Of a stretch of 64,000 nucleotides of DNA, positions 57,232 through 64,000 are shown one piece after another (the stretch's first letter is position 1; every line of letters begins with the position of its first letter). The notes beneath the pieces are model-generated. The model worked only from the letters and a program-made list of their open reading frames with translations, was not told where the DNA came from and made no database searches. Source of the stretch: Alteromonas sp. BL110 (GTDB taxonomy: Bacteria > Pseudomonadota > Gammaproteobacteria > Enterobacterales > Alteromonadaceae). Both the position numbers and the translations under genes were made by a program. The stretch spans positions 1,922,001 to 1,986,000 of the forward strand of contig NZ_CP031967.1 of the NCBI RefSeq assembly GCF_003443615.1, in the 5' to 3' direction.

Positions 57232-57297
57232 GTAGTACACAACTACCTAGCTTCGATGTCGGTCTCTCGCTACATGCTTTCTGTAAACTAGCATCAT

Positions 57298-58965
57298 TTA
57301 TATTCTATTGATGGTTTTAATTGTATCGTTTGCCCATTTCGTAACTAGCTGTTTATTCATATTAAAAGGCGAAGAGCTTAGGCTAGGTGGGTGACGTGCA
57401 AAAGCAGATTTTATTTTATTCTTCTTTAGGAATTCTCTCGGCCAATTAAGCGAGTTATCTACCAAAGATAAAAGAATTGGATCGACCCTACTTCTAGCTT
57501 CATCTAAGCAACCATATTTGAATACCAGAGTTGATAGATGCTTAGTGTCTTTGCTGCAATTGTCAGCGGCAATGTAATCACTCAAATCAATTTCTATCAA
57601 TGTAAAAGATTCCAGAGTTGAAGTGTCTCGTAAATGAGCTATTGCAGATAGTCGTGGTGCTTTGTTTGGTTTCTTAAGGTGTACCCTTGAGTGTCCTACC
57701 TTGCTTAGTTGCTTTGTTTCGAATCCTGCTAGTGCAAAATGTGGCTTTTGTGCAATTATATTGACCATTTCCCTAAATTTGTCAAAAACTGATACGTCAG
57801 CCATGTCGCTGGTGTTGCTTGACGTACTCACTGGCACAGCTAATCCTAAAATGTCTGGCAGATCCGTACTAGCAATGTCGCTCCCAGAAACTTCTCGCTC
57901 AGTATCATTCACAACTAGCCGTATCTTTCCGCTTTTAGTAAGCGTGTTGGCAGATCGCGATGGTTCCAGAGAAAATTCTGAACTGCTCTTAGACTCAACG
58001 ATTCTCGCGGGCAGAAAAGTGCTCGCACTTTGTTCGTCATCAATTTCATATAGTTCAGGTGTGGAGCCTTCTTCACGCTTAGTATCATCTGACTTTTTGA
58101 CTGTGGTAGTCAACCAGTCACGACTAACAAACCGAATGGTCTCTGGAAGTGAGTGAGGAACTTTGCTCAAGCTTGTTATTTCGCTGACGATTTGAATCGG
58201 ATTTTGCCCGAAAATACCACCGTACTTAAGTACTTTTACGCTTAAAACACAACCATGGAGTGATGGAGCGTCGAAACCAAACGTCCACCACGTAGAGTAG
58301 GTATCACGGTTTGAATGTGTTGTGCCCTTAATCGATTTTCGATATTTCAGAAAATTTTCGTTTATCGATAAGAAAGCCTTGCGCCCTGCTTTATCTGCCA
58401 GCGTATAAGCGAATTTATTGGCATTGAAAATTCGCTCAAACTGACCTTTTGTTAGTTGGGCTGTCGGATTGACCTGAACGATAAGGTTTTCCGAGTCTGG
58501 TGTGAAAGTATAGAAGTCGATAGCTAACGATGTTGGTTCGAGAGCATAGTGAAATATCTTACTATTCTGGAGAAATAGTATTCTTGCGAGTTCTAGCTGA
58601 GGTATGGCGACATAACCCTTATTTGTTTCAACTATTAAATAGCGCTCGAATCTTTTGATTCCGTCTACTGGTGGAAGTTGAAGATCCACGCCACTCTTGT
58701 TACCAACAATTTTTCGCCACGCGAACGTTGTTATTTGTGTCGGACTTTGAGCATTTTCTGTTCTGTTATATTGCCGTCCGACAGCAAGATCTGAGATAAG
58801 AGAAGCTAAAACAGATTTTATTTCTGAATTCTTGAATCTGACCTGTATATACCAGTCAGCTTTATTTGCAGGCCTGAAAAGCTTACCGAGGTAAAGTAAC
58901 TCATCGTTATCCTCTATACCTTTTATTTTGTATTTTTTATTATCCAATCGATACACCAGCCACAT
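57298..58965 (-). CDS. tnsE: Tn7-type target selector TnsE
   Basis: TnsE directs Tn7 into conjugal plasmids and replicating DNA through the sliding clamp and recessed 3' ends. The 555-residue product matches Tn7 TnsE (538) in segments such as AIPQLELARILFLQNS, GHSRVHLKKP and SLNWPREFL, with a low-complexity middle (about 280-370). It overlaps the end of tnsD by 43 bp on the reverse strand; a TTG at codon 7 is an alternative start. Thus tnsDE are cotranscribed, apart from tnsABC. Confidence 0.93.
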   Translation of the reverse strand: MWLVYRLDNKKYKIKGIEDNDELLYLGKLFRPANKADWYIQVRFKNSEIKSVLASLISDLAVGRQYNRTENAQSPTQITTFAWRKIVGNKSGVDLQLPPVDGIKRFERYLIVETNKGYVAIPQLELARILFLQNSKIFHYALEPTSLAIDFYTFTPDSENLIVQVNPTAQLTKGQFERIFNANKFAYTLADKAGRKAFLSINENFLKYRKSIKGTTHSNRDTYSTWWTFGFDAPSLHGCVLSVKVLKYGGIFGQNPIQIVSEITSLSKVPHSLPETIRFVSRDWLTTTVKKSDDTKREEGSTPELYEIDDEQSASTFLPARIVESKSSSEFSLEPSRSANTLTKSGKIRLVVNDTEREVSGSDIASTDLPDILGLAVPVSTSSNTSDMADVSVFDKFREMVNIIAQKPHFALAGFETKQLSKVGHSRVHLKKPNKAPRLSAIAHLRDTSTLESFTLIEIDLSDYIAADNCSKDTKHLSTLVFKYGCLDEARSRVDPILLSLVDNSLNWPREFLKKNKIKSAFARHPPSLSSSPFNMNKQLVTKWANDTIKTINRI

Positions 58966-60476
58966 GTTGTTGTTACGACCGATGATATTGATCTTTGTGT
59001 ATTTATTCTAGCGGCTCGGTATAGCTTCCATGGATTTACGCGTATATTTTTGGCGGTAAAAAAGCGAGCGCTTTGGAGCAATCTTCTGCATTGATAGTCT
59101 TCATAAGACTCACTGTAAACCTTTAAAAATTTGTTGGTTAAGGGAAGTTGGCGGAGGTTTTTTTCTATAGTCGCCGAATTGGGCAAGCACGAAAGAAACC
59201 ATCTCCTCGACCGCCGTGGTGAGTAAATGTCATTTTCTTCGTATAGTGCACGAAATAATAGCTTACACATCGCGAAGTCACGTTTCTGCCAAGAAACTCT
59301 GATCAGATCACCCTTTCGCTGAACTCTGTGCTGATGATTAACCTGCAACAACCAGCGTTTGTCAGCCCTGTAGAGTGCAGTATAAAGCTTCTCACTATCA
59401 CAGTTTGAATACCGGGCGGCTTTCGGTCCGTGCTGCCGTAAAAGAATTAACCATGCATGTTTCCAATTTTCCAACGTTTCTTCTGAATGCTGAAATGAGC
59501 TTTTGCTATAGTTTTTTGGGTGTTGTATTGAAGGGATCGGTGAATTCGTAAGAGCGTCCCACCAATTACCGATATTTCCGTTGAAAAAGGGTAGTGCTGC
59601 AATCATATGCATCACATACATATGTTGTTTTCTGTGTTTTCTGAAAAGTGATGCGACATTGCCGTCAAAATATGACTTTGTAAAACCCAGCTTCTTTAGC
59701 CATCTCCATGTCCAGTAGCCTTTAATAAAATGTGAGATGTCGTTTAGCCTTAAGTAATGGCCTCGGTTGAAATTTCTTTCTAGGGCAAGCTGATGATAAA
59801 AATTAGTTAGTTGAGGAAAACTGAACTGATGATGATTGTGCACCAAATGCATGGTCGCCTTGGCGATTAGTTCTTCCTGCCAGAAAGCATATTTGATATT
59901 GATTTGGGTTTCGGAACAGAAAGCTAGCTCGTCCAATAAAGGTCGGAACGTATGTCGACTCAAACCATGAATAACATCGTTTGTTAAAACGAAGTGCACG
60001 CCATGAACGTGACAGCAATTCGTAAATAGTCCAAACCAGCGCCTGTCCCAAAAAGGTTCACCGAAAAACTCCAATTGTTCCTTAACGCAAACTGGACAGT
60101 ATCGAAAGAAATGATTCTGTTTCAGTGCGCATGTAGCTATACCTAAACTCGTTGTGTATGTGTTGTTTTTACAAGCAAGCATTTGAGTAAACATCTTTTC
60201 TTTAATTCTGGCCTCGCTGAAAGCGGTATAAAGAGGAAATAATGTGTGCTTACTTATGATGTCTGTTGCTGAAAACATCGTAGAAGGTCTAACATTCTCA
60301 ACGGCACGAGCTATGCCGTTAGGCATTTCTGGTGATGCGATAACAGTCTTCTTTCTGAAAACGTCCTCCAGCAGTAACTTGTCTGGCAGTAAGCCACACC
60401 GAACTTTATAACGAGCTAGTACGCTGTAGAACAGCTCGTTTGGGTAAGGCTCTGGAAATAGCGGTAAAGTTACCAT
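58923..60476 (-). CDS. tnsD: Tn7-type target selector TnsD (TniQ family)
   Basis: TnsD binds the end of glmS and recruits TnsC, giving insertion at attTn7. The 517-residue product matches Tn7 TnsD (508) with FPEPYPNELFYSVLAR, the TniQ zinc site Cys127-x2-Cys130 (YCPVC) and Cys155-x2-His158 (CCHVH), FRKHRK and a C-terminal YSESYEDYQCRR. ATG (complement of 60474-60476) is preferred because GGGGAC lies just upstream; a TTG seven codons earlier is possible. Its presence fits the observed insertion beside glmS. It is divergent from the XRE gene. Confidence 0.94.
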   Translation of the reverse strand: MVTLPLFPEPYPNELFYSVLARYKVRCGLLPDKLLLEDVFRKKTVIASPEMPNGIARAVENVRPSTMFSATDIISKHTLFPLYTAFSEARIKEKMFTQMLACKNNTYTTSLGIATCALKQNHFFRYCPVCVKEQLEFFGEPFWDRRWFGLFTNCCHVHGVHFVLTNDVIHGLSRHTFRPLLDELAFCSETQINIKYAFWQEELIAKATMHLVHNHHQFSFPQLTNFYHQLALERNFNRGHYLRLNDISHFIKGYWTWRWLKKLGFTKSYFDGNVASLFRKHRKQHMYVMHMIAALPFFNGNIGNWWDALTNSPIPSIQHPKNYSKSSFQHSEETLENWKHAWLILLRQHGPKAARYSNCDSEKLYTALYRADKRWLLQVNHQHRVQRKGDLIRVSWQKRDFAMCKLLFRALYEENDIYSPRRSRRWFLSCLPNSATIEKNLRQLPLTNKFLKVYSESYEDYQCRRLLQSARFFTAKNIRVNPWKLYRAARINTQRSISSVVTTTCGWCIDWIIKNTK

Positions 60477-60557
60477 AAGTCCCCAATTTCGGGACAATCA
60501 TGTTTGTCATCATAATAGGGACAAAACACTTTGTCACTTTTTTGGGGACAAATGATA
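60477..60557. promoter_or_regulatory. Three 27-bp operator-like repeats between tnsD and the XRE gene
   Basis: GGGACAA occurs at 60491, 60518 and 60545, exactly 27 bp apart. Each is preceded 14 bp earlier by the mirror half-site GTC (TTGTCA at 60504 and 60531; AAGTCCC at 60477). Each unit is thus an imperfect dyad TTGTC, 11 bp, GACAA. The outer copies overlap the ribosome-binding sites of tnsD and the XRE gene, placing both divergent genes under the same putative operator set. Confidence 0.82.
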
Positions 60558-60785
60558 AAATCAACAAACCATCAGAGTTACCAGAAGCTGATTGCTTGGC
60601 TTAAAAAGTCCCGTCTCGATCGAGGACTAACCGTTAGGCAGCTTGGTGAGTTGTTGAACGAACCTTTTCAGTTTGTGAGTAAAGTGGAGAAGGGACAGAG
60701 AAATTTGTCAGTACATGAGTATGTGCAGTATTGTGAGGCATTGGGTATTGACGCGTGTATAGGATTAAAAGTTTTTAGTCGGTAA
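60552..60785 (+). CDS. Small XRE-family regulator
   Basis: The 77-residue product is a single Cro/CI-type helix-turn-helix domain (LIAWLKKSRLDRGLTVRQLGELL, then FQFVSKVEKGQRNLSVHEYVQYC). ATG 60552 is chosen, with GGGGA just upstream; a TTG seven codons earlier is possible. It is divergent from tnsD across the triple repeat, so it is the prime candidate to bind that repeat and control its own gene and tnsDE. This regulation is inferred. Confidence 0.85.
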   Translation: MIKSTNHQSYQKLIAWLKKSRLDRGLTVRQLGELLNEPFQFVSKVEKGQRNLSVHEYVQYCEALGIDACIGLKVFSR

Positions 60786-60863
60786 AAATGATCGATGAAT
60801 AATTTTGAGACTTATACGGTAGTGACGGGTATATTTGCACTTAAGTGTTTGAAGAAGTTTGTT

Positions 60864-60881
60864 AAAATTCTGACGAATTTT
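60864..60881. promoter_or_regulatory. Perfect dyad upstream of the XRE-ImmA gene
   Basis: Seven-bp arms AAAATTC and GAATTTT with a TGAC spacer lie 87 bp before the GTG start. It may be an operator for the downstream HTH-ImmA protein. Confidence 0.45.
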
Positions 60882-60968
60882 ATCGCTTTTTATGGTCTAA
60901 ATACAAAGTAATCGAAGTATGTCTTACGGTGTCGTAGGGTCTTAAAAAGTAATTAGCAGGAAAGGAAA

Positions 60969-62144
60969 GTGTTAAAAGTTAACGGAAAAATGCTTACTTG
61001 GGCGAGAGAAGATTGTGGTCTTTCTTTGGAAGATGCAGCGCTTAAGCTCGGATATAAAGATAGTAAGCAAAGTTCAGCTGCTGAAAAATTACTTCACGTC
61101 GAGAAAACTGGAGAAATATCTAAATCCTCATTTACTAAAGCACAAACAACTTACCGTAAGCCTGTATTAACTTATTACCTCAATGAGCCTCCGATTCCTA
61201 CTAGTGTTGGAGAAGACTTTAGAACGCCTGAAAGTGCTAGTGATCCTAGGCAAAACAACATAGTGAAAGCAATACTCTCTAATGTTGTAGCTAGGCAAAG
61301 CATGATCAAAGAGCTTTTGGTGACTGAAGATGAAGTTCAGCATTTGAAGTTTATTGGCTCTTTGAACATGAGCATGGAACCAGAAACTGCCGCTACAAAA
61401 ATAAGAAAGTTATTTGACATTACTCTCACCGAGTACAGAAAAGGCACTGATTATGGACGCTCCTTTAATTATTTAAGAAAGAAAATTGAAGCAAAGGGAA
61501 TTTTTGTACTGATAAAGGGAAACTTAGGCAACTATCACAGTGATGTTGAGGTCGGTACGTTTCGCGGTTTCGCTATCAGTGATGAAATAGCTCCATTTAT
61601 TGTTATTAATCATCAGGAAGCAAAAAGTTCCAGAGCATACACTCTACTTCATGAGCTAACTCACGTCTTATTGGGCAAGACAGGCATCAGTGCTGATGTA
61701 GGCGAAGATAAAGTTGAAAGGTTTTGTGATAGGGTCGCGAGCCTCGTTTTATTGAGTGATCATGAGTTAAAATATTTTTCTCCGGCAACCGAACTGTTTT
61801 CTCAACTATCCAAAGACATAAGTGACTTTGCCTTAGCTAAGAAAGTTAGCAGTACTCAAGTTGCATATCGCCTTTTTCAACTTCACAAAATTACAAGTAG
61901 TGCATACAGGAAGCTATGTAAATTCTATTACGAGCAATGGCTTAGTAGTAAAAAGGCCGAACGCAACAAAGATGGCGGCGGTCCAAACCAAAATGTAATT
62001 AAGAAAAGCTACTTAGGTGGGATAGTCGATTTTGTTCATAGAATGTTTGAGTCCGGTGCTATTAGCTCCACTCAAGCAGGCATTGTGTTGGATACGCACC
62101 CAACTCGTTTGGGCAATTTTTTCAATAACGCTACCCCCCATTGA
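60969..62144 (+). CDS. XRE-ImmA/IrrE family protein
   Basis: The 391-residue product has an N-terminal XRE-like HTH (about 5-55: LTWAREDCGLSLEDAALKLG), a middle linker, and an ImmA/IrrE zinc-metalloprotease domain with HELTH at 228-232. Proteins of this type cleave or regulate repressors, or act as antitoxins. The start is GTG 60969 behind AGGAAAG. It is followed 12 bp later by a DUF4411 gene, a pairing typical of toxin-antitoxin-like modules on mobile elements. Confidence 0.9.
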   Translation: MLKVNGKMLTWAREDCGLSLEDAALKLGYKDSKQSSAAEKLLHVEKTGEISKSSFTKAQTTYRKPVLTYYLNEPPIPTSVGEDFRTPESASDPRQNNIVKAILSNVVARQSMIKELLVTEDEVQHLKFIGSLNMSMEPETAATKIRKLFDITLTEYRKGTDYGRSFNYLRKKIEAKGIFVLIKGNLGNYHSDVEVGTFRGFAISDEIAPFIVINHQEAKSSRAYTLLHELTHVLLGKTGISADVGEDKVERFCDRVASLVLLSDHELKYFSPATELFSQLSKDISDFALAKKVSSTQVAYRLFQLHKITSSAYRKLCKFYYEQWLSSKKAERNKDGGGPNQNVIKKSYLGGIVDFVHRMFESGAISSTQAGIVLDTHPTRLGNFFNNATPH

Positions 62145-62156
62145 TAAGGAAGTCAT

Positions 62157-62678
62157 TTGCTATATTTAATGGACGCCAATACTTTCATTGAGGCAAAAGA
62201 GCTTTATTACCCTTTCGATATTGTTCCTGAGTATTGGGATTGGTTGGTTTATCAAGGTAGTCTTCAAAACTTAAAAGTACCCGTCGAAATATACACTGAA
62301 ATAAATGGGGCAAATCAAGATAAAAAATATCATGATGAGCTAGCGAAATGGGCTCGGACAGTAGACGTAAAGAGTAATCTGGTGCTCGATGAAGAATTAG
62401 ATTACGGTTTGGTTAATACTGTAATTACACAAGGGTATGTCGCTTCACCTACGGAGGCAGATTTGCTGAAAATGGGTAGAGATCCATTCTTAATTGCATA
62501 CGCACTAACAGACCCTCAAAACATTACTGTTGTGACAACCGAAGCAAGCAAGCCAACAAAAAAAGGAGCTAACCGTCATGTACCGGATGTTTGTAAACAT
62601 TTCGGAGTGCAATGCTGTAACACCTTTAGCTTGGTTCGCTCACTTGGTTTTTCTACCAATTGGAAAAAATCTGTGTGA
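62157..62678 (+). CDS. DUF4411 PIN-like protein (probable toxin)
   Basis: The 173-residue product starts MLYLMDANTFIEAKELYYPF with the Asp of a PIN-type nuclease (Asp6), then LLKMGRDPFLIAYAL and VVTTEASK with further acidic residues. DUF4411 belongs to the PIN-like group and is paired with ImmA/IrrE-type proteins in probable toxin-antitoxin systems. ATG or TTG near 62157 is the likely start. It is the last gene of the element, 96 bp from the left tip. Toxicity is inferred. Confidence 0.85.
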   Translation: MLYLMDANTFIEAKELYYPFDIVPEYWDWLVYQGSLQNLKVPVEIYTEINGANQDKKYHDELAKWARTVDVKSNLVLDEELDYGLVNTVITQGYVASPTEADLLKMGRDPFLIAYALTDPQNITVVTTEASKPTKKGANRHVPDVCKHFGVQCCNTFSLVRSLGFSTNWKKSV

Positions 62679-62726
62679 TAACAGTAGTCGCCAAAAAAGA
62701 GTTTTTTATTCGTGCTACAGGCTTGT

Positions 62727-62774
62727 TACCAAATATAATATACTATGAACTACTTAAATTAATATACGCCTACA
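62727..62774 (-). repeat. Left end of the Tn7-like element
   Basis: An inverted TnsB-type motif TACCAAATATAATATA lies at 62727-62742, and a diverged copy at 62751-62766 sits 8 bases from the ACA tip, the same offset as in the right end. A weaker candidate begins TACCAATTGG at 62654. Sites are more spaced than at the right end, as in Tn7. Confidence 0.85.
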
Positions 62775-62779
62775 CTTCC
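62775..62779. repeat. Target-site duplication (second copy)
   Basis: CTTCC directly follows the ACA tip and matches 28191-28195, the 5-bp duplication produced by Tn7-type insertion. Confidence 0.9.
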
Positions 62780-62833
62780 TGTCCAGCGCTAGCTGCAATT
62801 AGAGTTACTAGCGTAAACGGTTGTTTATCAAAT

Positions 62834-62865
62834 AAAGAGGGAGATAACATCATCTCCCTCTTTTT
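62834..62865. terminator. Bidirectional terminator, probably the original glmS terminator
   Basis: Perfect 12-bp arms AAAGAGGGAGAT and ATCTCCCTCTTT enclose a 6-base loop and continue into TTCTTT. It lies just outside the element, so before insertion it stood about 90 bp after the glmS stop; it can also serve the convergent reverse-strand gene. Confidence 0.82.
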
Positions 62866-62879
62866 CTTTCTAATTTAGC

Positions 62880-63377
62880 TTATGCTGACCCTACTTTTAC
62901 ATCGTCGAACAGCTTGAATGTTTCTTTAATAGCGTCTTTTTCGTCACTGTTCTCATAATGCACGCCAATTAAAACAGCGCCTTCTTTAATAGCATCTTCA
63001 TAGAATTTAACTTCATGTTCTGGTATCGCAAGGCCTATGGCCCCGCCTATTAGCCCTCCTGTAGCCGCTCCTGCGCCGCCAGAGGCTAATGCAGCAACTA
63101 CCGGTCCACTGGCAAGAATTCCTGCTCCTCCAGTTGCTACTACGCCTACCGCTGCTAAACCGCCTACTACAGCGGCCAATAAACCGCCTGAAGAAGCGCC
63201 AATAGCAACGCCTTCCGGTAATTTTGAGTTTTCAGTTAAAGCAAAGCTTTCTTCTGTAAGAGATTCGTTCGCCACCAAAGAAATATTCTTATCGCTGAAG
63301 CCCTTTTGTTCTAGGGCTTGAATTGCCACGCTTGCTTCACTAGGGTGTTTAAATAGACCTGTAATTACATCACTCAT
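62880..63377 (-). CDS. Glycine/alanine-rich general stress-type protein
   Basis: The 165-residue product has an N-terminal general-stress-17M-like segment (VITGLFKHPSEASVAIQALEQKGF), a central Gly/Ala-rich hydrophobic stretch (about 55-115), and a C-terminal domain KFYEDAIKEGAVLIGVHYEN. The pattern matches stress-induced membrane-associated proteins of unknown mechanism. AAGGAGA precedes the ATG. It is convergent with glmS in the undisturbed chromosome. Confidence 0.82.
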   Translation of the reverse strand: MSDVITGLFKHPSEASVAIQALEQKGFSDKNISLVANESLTEESFALTENSKLPEGVAIGASSGGLLAAVVGGLAAVGVVATGGAGILASGPVVAALASGGAGAATGGLIGGAIGLAIPEHEVKFYEDAIKEGAVLIGVHYENSDEKDAIKETFKLFDDVKVGSA

Positions 63378-63854
63378 CGTTATCTCCTTCTATCTTGAGT
63401 GTAAGTTAAAAGAACCTAATTGTTCTTCTATTCGTTACCTAATGCAGCAACCTTTGCGCCAGTAATCATGAAGTGTCTCAAACCGCCTCTACAGGCGGCT
63501 AGAAAGGGTATGGGGTGATTATGTACAGTATGAGTGATAGGCGTAGAGGGTATATATTACTCACAGATTAAACCGATTCGAGTAAAAATGACTTCAATAA
63601 TGCAATTGCTGTAATCAGCGCAGTAATAACGTAATTCCTTTTAAAGGGAATTATTGTTAGCGAGCTAATGATAAGGTTATGTTTTATCGACCGATGTAAT
63701 ATGTAGGGTGAGTAGAAGGTTTGAAGGAGTATTGAAATACATTAGTGAAATACACTTATTTAAAGGTATGAAATAAAACTCACTTCAACGGTTGTGATAT
63801 TAGAAACAGGTTCATACTTATAAGCTATACACGATCAATACTTTATGAGGCTCC
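63378..63854. other. Intergenic region before the monooxygenase gene
   Basis: No gene was found. It holds short hairpins (CCGCCT, CTAC, AGGCGG at 63483-63498, and AATTCC/GGAATT arms at 63633-63652) and AT-rich promoter-like sequence. Confidence 0.4.
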
Positions 63855-64000
63855 ATGGCTATTCCATATTCATTGCTAGATTTAGCGCCTATTTCAGAAG
63901 GGTATAGCGTTAAAGATGCGTTAAACAACTCCAAGCTAATGGCTATGGAAGCGGAGCGCAGTGGCTATGAAAGAGTGTGGTTAGCGGAGCACCACGGTAT
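63855..64000 (+). CDS. Luciferase-like (LLM class) flavin-dependent monooxygenase, 5' part
   Basis: The first 48 codons are in the window, beginning MAIPYSLLDLAPISEGYSV and reaching the motif YERVWLAEHHG, typical of bacterial luciferase-like flavin oxidoreductases of the MsnO8-like group. GAGG precedes the ATG. The gene runs off the right edge; substrate cannot be stated. Confidence 0.85.
   Translation, partial: MAIPYSLLDLAPISEGYSVKDALNNSKLMAMEAERSGYERVWLAEHHG

Larger units (their letters stand above)
56687..57297. other. Non-coding-looking stretch between cargo and tnsE
   Basis: About 600 bp with no ORF of 60 residues or more. It contains a dyad AGGTCA, TATC, TGACCT (56893-56908), a long hairpin at 56997-57029, and a 52-codon reverse-strand frame at 57073-57231. 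Base composition is more GC-rich than the adjacent copper genes, suggesting a remnant of another origin. Confidence 0.5.
28196..62774. mobile_element. Complete Tn7-like transposon carrying a metal-resistance island
   Basis: The element spans 34,579 bp. It starts TGTTAGAGCATATTA at 28196 and ends TATACGCCTACA at 62774, with direct repeats CTTCC at 28191-28195 and 62775-62779. A repeated TnsB-type motif (CATATTATATTTGGTA) starts 8 bases inside the right tip, and a diverged copy sits at the same offset in the left tip in inverted orientation. It encodes TnsA, TnsB, TnsC, TnsD and TnsE, all apparently intact with catalytic residues present. The tnsA end faces glmS, the orientation usual for Tn7. 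Cargo is mercury, cadmium/zinc/cobalt and copper/silver resistance. Confidence 0.95.

Noticed and set aside
62654..62669. Third TnsB-type site in the left end
   Set aside because: TACCAATTGG matches only part of the motif (about 9 of 16) and lies inside the DUF4411 gene; it could be chance.
28196..62774. CRISPR-Cas or other RNA-guided targeting genes within the Tn7-like element
   Set aside because: No cas genes or spaced direct repeats were seen; TnsD and TnsE supply targeting.

Overview
The window reads as a chromosomal segment of a marine gammaproteobacterium, most likely Alteromonas or a close relative. This is inferred from the gene set (cutA/fxsA/groESL, cyoABCDE, a split pntAA-pntAB-pntB transhydrogenase, speA, glmU, a DeoR regulator directly before glmS) and from protein similarity recalled from memory; no database was searched.

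Positions 1-28195 are ordinary core chromosome. In order they hold: the 5' end of divergent cutA; fxsA; groES-groEL behind a sigma-32-type promoter; a small membrane protein; the cytochrome bo3 ubiquinol oxidase operon cyoABCD and then cyoE; the parvulin ppiC; two small reverse-strand genes; the three-gene proton-translocating transhydrogenase; a STAS-like protein; speA; a serine hydrolase; an Ada-AlkA fusion with ogt; an EamA transporter; a GGDEF protein with a degenerate active site; glmU; a Gfo/Idh/MocA oxidoreductase; a DeoR-family regulator; and glmS.

Positions 28196-62774 are a complete 34,579-bp Tn7-like transposon in the attTn7 site, 25 bp after the glmS stop codon. Both ends are visible: TGT...ACA termini, TnsB-type repeats at equal offsets from each tip, and a 5-bp target duplication CTTCC on each side. 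The tnsABC operon lies beside glmS. tnsD and tnsE lie at the far end on the opposite strand, so about 26 kb of cargo separates the two halves of the transposition machinery. The cargo is a metal-resistance island: merR-merT-merP plus a GDCCVxC protein but no merA; a CadR/PbrR-type regulator divergent from a cation transporter, a DUF3703 gene and a CzcD-like exporter; a His-rich protein with czcCBA; another cation transporter and an ArsP/YraQ-type permease; and a copper/silver block (CopL-like, DUF411, a CusC-type protein, CusB with two CusF domains, CusA, CopC, CopD, an NTF2-like protein, a tiny Cys-rich ORF, an ion channel, DUF305, glutaredoxin-MauE). Beside tnsD are a small XRE regulator, an XRE-ImmA/IrrE protein and a DUF4411 PIN-like protein. 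The tnsD/XRE intergenic region holds three copies of a 27-bp operator-like repeat.

After the left end of the element (62775-64000) the chromosome resumes with a hairpin that was probably the original glmS terminator, a glycine-rich stress-type protein, and the start of a luciferase-like monooxygenase. The most interesting items are the split tns layout with its triple operator, the merA-less mer module, the CusB-CusF-CusF fusion with one dead-looking CusF domain, and the Cys-rich microprotein.
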